From assembly GCA_027046105.1 (NCBI GenBank), contig JALTZQ010000152.1:4109-12445 (forward strand): a stretch of 8,337 nucleotides of DNA, read 5' to 3'. A program made the translations under genes and the position numbers. Below, piece after piece: positions 5,303 through 8,337 of this stretch (position 1 is its first letter; every line of letters starts with the position of its first letter). The notes below the pieces were generated by a model that saw only the letters and a list, made by a program, of their open reading frames with translations, was not told the DNA's origin and did not search any database. Origin of the DNA: Pyrodictiaceae archaeon. GTDB lineage: Archaea; Thermoproteota; Thermoprotei_A; Sulfolobales; Pyrodictiaceae.

Positions 5303-6781
5303 TTACGTCACCCCTCTCTTCACTCTTTTCTCGGTGAAGCCTGCTACACCCTGGAATAGGTACGGCTCAATAGCCCTTTCAACTCTAGTAGTTGGTAGCG
5401 CGAATCGATCCTCATAGCTAGCCAGGCTAAGGAGCTTATACATGTGCTCAGCATCTTCAACAGTTAAACCTACTTCCTCAAGTACACGAGTGTCTGGTTG
5501 TCCCTCCACACGTAAACTCCTACGATAGACACGGATAGCTATTAGTTTTCGAAGAGCCTTCTTCACCTCCTCCTCATTACCTGCTGCAAGCATATTCGCC
5601 AAGTACTTGATTGGTATTCTCATCTCCTCAAGCCTAGGGATCCATTCACCGGGTGAATCGTAGCCCTCCTTTTCGAGAATCGTTACTACGGGGCTTAGGG
5701 AGGGTATGTACCACACCATTGGTAGTGTCCGGTACTCTGGGTGGAGTGGAAGAGCAATCTCCCACTTCTTCACGAAGAAGTAAAATGGTGACTTCCTTGC
5801 AGCCTTCAACACGTGCTCCGGGATACCTTTCCGCTTAGCCTCCTCTACAACCCTATCATCGAATGGGTCGAGGAATACTTCACGATACGCTTTTACGAGC
5901 TCCTTCTCCGGAGCCCTCACAGCATCATATACCTTGTCGAGATCAACAAGTACGACGCCCACATACCTTATCCTACCAACACAGGTGTGCATACACACTG
6001 GTGCTTGGCCAGCCTCAATCCTTGGATAACATAGTATGCATTTCTCACTCTTACCAGTCTTCCAGTTATAGTAGGCTTTCTTGTAGGGACATGCCGAGAC
6101 ACAGAATCTCCAGCCACGACACTTATGCTGGTCTATGAGTACTATGCCATCTTCTTCTCTCTTGTATATGGCTCCAGCTGGGCAAGCAGCTACACAGGCT
6201 GGGTTTAGACAGTGGTTACATATCCTTGGCACATAGAAGTAGAATACCCGGTGATACTGTAGTAGTGCTTCGATCTCCTCCCTACTAATACCCCGGAAGT
6301 TGGGGTCCTGGGGCCCCGTGACATCAATGCCTGCTGCAGCATCCTCCCAGTTAACACCCCAGTCTGGCTGAACCTCCTCCTCACCCGTGATCATCGATTT
6401 TGGTCTTGCTACGGGCTGTGTTTCTAGCTGGTGCTCAGTATGTAGATCCTCATACGTGTATGTCCAGGGGCCCGTGCTACCCCAGTAGTCCTTCATTGAG
6501 GGTAGCCATGGGTTCCAGAAAATATTGGCAAGCACCTTTAGCCTTCCACCTATCTTTAGCCGTAGCTTCCCATTCCTTAGCTCCCAGCCACCACGGTACC
6601 GTTCCTGATCCTCCCAGAGCTTCGGATAACCTATACCCGGCTTAGACTCTACATTGTTCCAGTACATGTACTCAGCGCCAGGCCTATTAGTCCATACATT
6701 CTTGCATGCCACTGTACACGTATTGCATCCCAGGCATTTGTCTAGGTTAAACACAACACCTATGTGGGCAATGATCTCCAT
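5303..6781 (-). CDS. narH: Respiratory nitrate reductase beta subunit NarH (Fe-S electron transfer)
   Basis: Carries electrons from the NarI hemes to NarG through four Fe-S clusters. It has 492 residues against 512 in E. coli, with near-continuous similarity along the length. Cysteines visible: Cys16, 19, 22 and 26 (CLGCNTCTVAC); Cys188, 191, 196 and 200 (CNHCLNPACVAAC); Cys221, 227 and 231 with Trp224 (CRGWRFCVSAC); Cys248, 251, 263 and 267. This is the full set for three [4Fe-4S] clusters and one [3Fe-4S] cluster, the Trp replacing a cysteine as in E. coli. Other hallmarks are YKREEDGIVLID (206-217), GKSEKCILCYPRIEAGQ (243-259) and LPLHPEYRTLPMVWY (344-358). The long C-terminal region separates it from the roughly 350-residue beta subunits of selenate, chlorate and ethylbenzene enzymes. 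The ATG start has a perfect GGAGGTGA six bases upstream. Confidence 0.97.
   Translation of the reverse strand: MEIIAHIGVVFNLDKCLGCNTCTVACKNVWTNRPGAEYMYWNNVESKPGIGYPKLWEDQERYRGGWELRNGKLRLKIGGRLKVLANIFWNPWLPSMKDYWGSTGPWTYTYEDLHTEHQLETQPVARPKSMITGEEEVQPDWGVNWEDAAAGIDVTGPQDPNFRGISREEIEALLQYHRVFYFYVPRICNHCLNPACVAACPAGAIYKREEDGIVLIDQHKCRGWRFCVSACPYKKAYYNWKTGKSEKCILCYPRIEAGQAPVCMHTCVGRIRYVGVVLVDLDKVYDAVRAPEKELVKAYREVFLDPFDDRVVEEAKRKGIPEHVLKAARKSPFYFFVKKWEIALPLHPEYRTLPMVWYIPSLSPVVTILEKEGYDSPGEWIPRLEEMRIPIKYLANMLAAGNEEEVKKALRKLIAIRVYRRSLRVEGQPDTRVLEEVGLTVEDAEHMYKLLSLASYEDRFALPTTRVERAIEPYLFQGVAGFTEKRVKRGVT
5308..5314 (-). promoter_or_regulatory. narJ ribosome-binding site inside the end of narH
   Basis: Minus-strand GGGGTGA, five bases before GTG 5302 and inside the last narH codons. 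It supports a GTG start for narJ and coupling with narH. Confidence 0.6.
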
Positions 6782-6787
6782 GCCTTC

Positions 6788-6795
6788 TCACCTCC
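6788..6795 (-). promoter_or_regulatory. narH ribosome-binding site containing the narG stop codon
   Basis: Minus-strand GGAGGTGA, a full match to the archaeal consensus, six bases before the narH ATG. Its last three bases are the TGA stop of narG, so ribosomes ending narG sit on the narH initiation site. Confidence 0.8.
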
Positions 6796-8337
6796 TACCA
6801 ACTTGGTATGTTATGTGGATGGGTGAACCTGGTTTGGGATAGACTGGTTTCCTGTCGGGCCCCACTGGAAGCTTCCTAACAGCAACAATGATGTCCCGTT
6901 CAGATGGTGTTGGCCCATAGTAGTTGAGGAAGTAGCTTAGCTGAGCATAACCTCCCACGACAGCTGTTACCTGAGGGAGTATCCTTGCTGGGGAGTTGTT
7001 AGTGCCCCCAACTACTGGGCCCTTACCTGCCTCAAGAGCTATTGCGGAAACCGGCATATTCACATGCCTCTCACGGCCATGGTAGTCTATTATGAAGCCT
7101 CGCGGTACACGTGGACTAGTCACAACCCTACACACTGTAGCTCCATGCTCATTCCATATTTCGACCCAGTCATTGTCTTTAAGGCCAAGCTCCTTAGCAT
7201 CCTCAGGGTTCATGTAGACGTGTGGTCCTCCACGGAAAAGCTGAAGCATCCTTAGATTATCCTGGAATGAGCTATGGATACCCCACTTGGGGTGTGGCGT
7301 CGAGTACCTGAATAACTTGGCGCCTGGCGGCAGCTTAGATGGAACGTCGCCGACAGCGAGGTGGTCTACTGGCGGCTTGTAGGTTGGTAGGGCTTCACCA
7401 TAGTCTCTAAAGACTGCATGGTCTATGTAGACGTGTTGTCGGCCACTCAGAGTTCTCCAAGGCACTAGCCTCTCAACATTCAACGTGTATGGGCAGTAGG
7501 GTTTACCAGGCTCCTCTACACCAGTCCACATAGGCGATGCAATGACTCTCCTTGGCTGAGCCGTTATATCGTTAAACGTGTATTCTACATGCCTATTCTT
7601 CTCAGCTATATCGGTTAGCTTAACACCAGTCTTCTCCTCCAATACTCTCCAGGCCCTATACGAGACCTCGCCATTTGTTTCTGGAGCTAGTTTCAATACG
7701 ACCTCAGCTGCCGCTACGGGAGTCTCTAGGGATGGTAGCCCATCTTTCTCCCCGATGAGTGGGTCTTGTTTTAGCTTGTCATAGAGTTCTCCTAGGGGGA
7801 AGAAGATGCCTTTAGCACCAAACCTTTCACGCACTCTTGGGCCAAGCTTAACGAACATGTCATGGATCTTAGTATAGTCGCGCTCAACGACTACCATGTT
7901 TGGTAGTGTCCGTCCTGGTATGGGTTCAGCATCACCATATTTCCAGTCGAGAATATCGCCTTCTGGCTGTGCGAGCTCCTGGGGTGTATCGTGGAGGAAT
8001 GGTTGTACTACGAGGTCTCTAACGGGTTCTGGTAGGTGTTTCCTCGCGAGCTCTGATACCTTCCTCGCTAGATCCTTGAAGATGTCCCACTCGTGTCTTG
8101 CCTCCCAGTACGGGTCTGTAGCCGGGTTGAATGGATGTATGAACGTGTGTAGGTCACCACATGTTATATCGTGTTTCTCGTACCAGTGTGCCGCCGGCAG
8201 TACTACGTCGGCATAGTTTGCTGTAGAGCACATCCTAAACTCTATTGCTACGAATAAGTCGAGCTTTCCTCTCGGAGTCTCACGCCAAACAATCTCCTTC
8301 ACCATGTCCTTGGCTTTCTCCTCGCCTAATACACTGT
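6788..8337 (-). CDS. narG: Respiratory nitrate reductase alpha subunit NarG, C-terminal part (partial)
   Basis: Catalytic subunit holding the molybdenum bis-MGD cofactor, where nitrate is reduced to nitrite. The frame is open to the right edge (8337), so about 515 of an expected 1,200 residues are visible. They match the C-terminal part of E. coli NarG closely: FRMCSTANYADVVLP and HWYEKHD (about 8168-8240); PHPKWGIHSSFQDN (about 7250-7292); GGPHVYMNPEDAKELGL, DNDWVEIWNEHGA and VNMPVSAIA in the molybdopterin-dinucleotide-binding domain (about 7040-7250); and GGYAQLSYFLNYYGPTPSERD split across about 6890-6955 near the end. The N-terminal Fe-S (FS0) residues, the Mo-ligating Asp and any twin-arginine signal lie outside the window, so cofactor ligation and membrane sidedness cannot be read. 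First gene visible of the narGHJI operon, whose promoter is upstream of the window. Confidence 0.95.
   Translation of the reverse strand, partial: SVLGEEKAKDMVKEIVWRETPRGKLDLFVAIEFRMCSTANYADVVLPAAHWYEKHDITCGDLHTFIHPFNPATDPYWEARHEWDIFKDLARKVSELARKHLPEPVRDLVVQPFLHDTPQELAQPEGDILDWKYGDAEPIPGRTLPNMVVVERDYTKIHDMFVKLGPRVRERFGAKGIFFPLGELYDKLKQDPLIGEKDGLPSLETPVAAAEVVLKLAPETNGEVSYRAWRVLEEKTGVKLTDIAEKNRHVEYTFNDITAQPRRVIASPMWTGVEEPGKPYCPYTLNVERLVPWRTLSGRQHVYIDHAVFRDYGEALPTYKPPVDHLAVGDVPSKLPPGAKLFRYSTPHPKWGIHSSFQDNLRMLQLFRGGPHVYMNPEDAKELGLKDNDWVEIWNEHGATVCRVVTSPRVPRGFIIDYHGRERHVNMPVSAIALEAGKGPVVGGTNNSPARILPQVTAVVGGYAQLSYFLNYYGPTPSERDIIVAVRKLPVGPDRKPVYPKPGSPIHITYQVGRR

Noticed and set aside
5813..6138. Plus-strand open frames antisense to narH
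   Set aside because: narH is unambiguous on the minus strand with all Fe-S cysteines; the antisense frames have no recognisable protein pattern or start signal.
5303..8337. Possibility that the operon encodes a selenate, (per)chlorate or ethylbenzene-type enzyme rather than nitrate reductase
   Set aside because: NarH has the long C-terminal region typical of true NarH, and NarI is the five-helix diheme anchor type with NarJ beside it, which those soluble or differently anchored enzymes lack.
1..8337. CRISPR arrays, insertion sequences, tRNA or rRNA genes, or a defence system
   Set aside because: No regularly spaced repeats, terminal inverted repeats, transposase-like proteins or RNA-gene patterns were seen; the window is almost fully occupied by ordinary metabolic and respiratory genes.

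Overview
The window looks archaeal and most likely comes from a hyperthermophilic crenarchaeon (Thermoproteota, Desulfurococcales/Pyrodictium-like or similar). The evidence is heavy use of ATA, AGG/AGA and CTA codons, strong GGAGGTGA/GGTGA ribosome-binding sites inside the operon, a TATA box placed for near-leaderless transcription of a stand-alone gene, and a NarGHJI-type nitrate reductase beside archaeal-style acyl-CoA genes. The genus is not determined.

Layout, left to right. Bases 1-221 (+) are the C-terminal end of an HpcH/HpaI-type aldolase cut by the window edge. Everything else lies on the minus strand and reads right to left. A respiratory nitrate reductase operon runs narG (C-terminal part only, cut at the right edge) - narH - narJ - narI - an unrecognised small membrane-anchored protein. 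Its junctions are very tight: a narG stop inside the narH ribosome-binding site, a narH stop abutting the narJ start, and narJ/narI and narI/ORF junctions of only a few bases. About 50-90 bases further on come an AMP-forming acyl-CoA synthetase with its own TATA box, and then an AidB-like acyl-CoA dehydrogenase that converges on the aldolase. No stretch over 300 bases lacks a gene. No RNA genes, mobile elements or CRISPR repeats were seen.

How the genes fit together. NarG (molybdenum catalytic subunit), NarH (four Fe-S clusters) and NarI (heme b quinol oxidase) form a membrane nitrate reductase, and NarJ is its assembly chaperone. The acyl-CoA synthetase and acyl-CoA dehydrogenase would carry out activation and the first oxidation of a carboxylic acid. 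Electrons from that oxidation could reach quinone and then nitrate, although no ETF or ETF:quinone oxidoreductase gene lies in the window, so this link is inference.

Most notable: NarI keeps three of the four heme-ligating histidines of the E. coli protein, but the fourth (E. coli His205, heme bP) is Gly, followed by Met. The operon also ends with a small protein that has a secretion/anchor segment, an extracytoplasmic domain with two cysteines, and a C-terminal membrane helix. It could be an extra subunit or an assembly factor.
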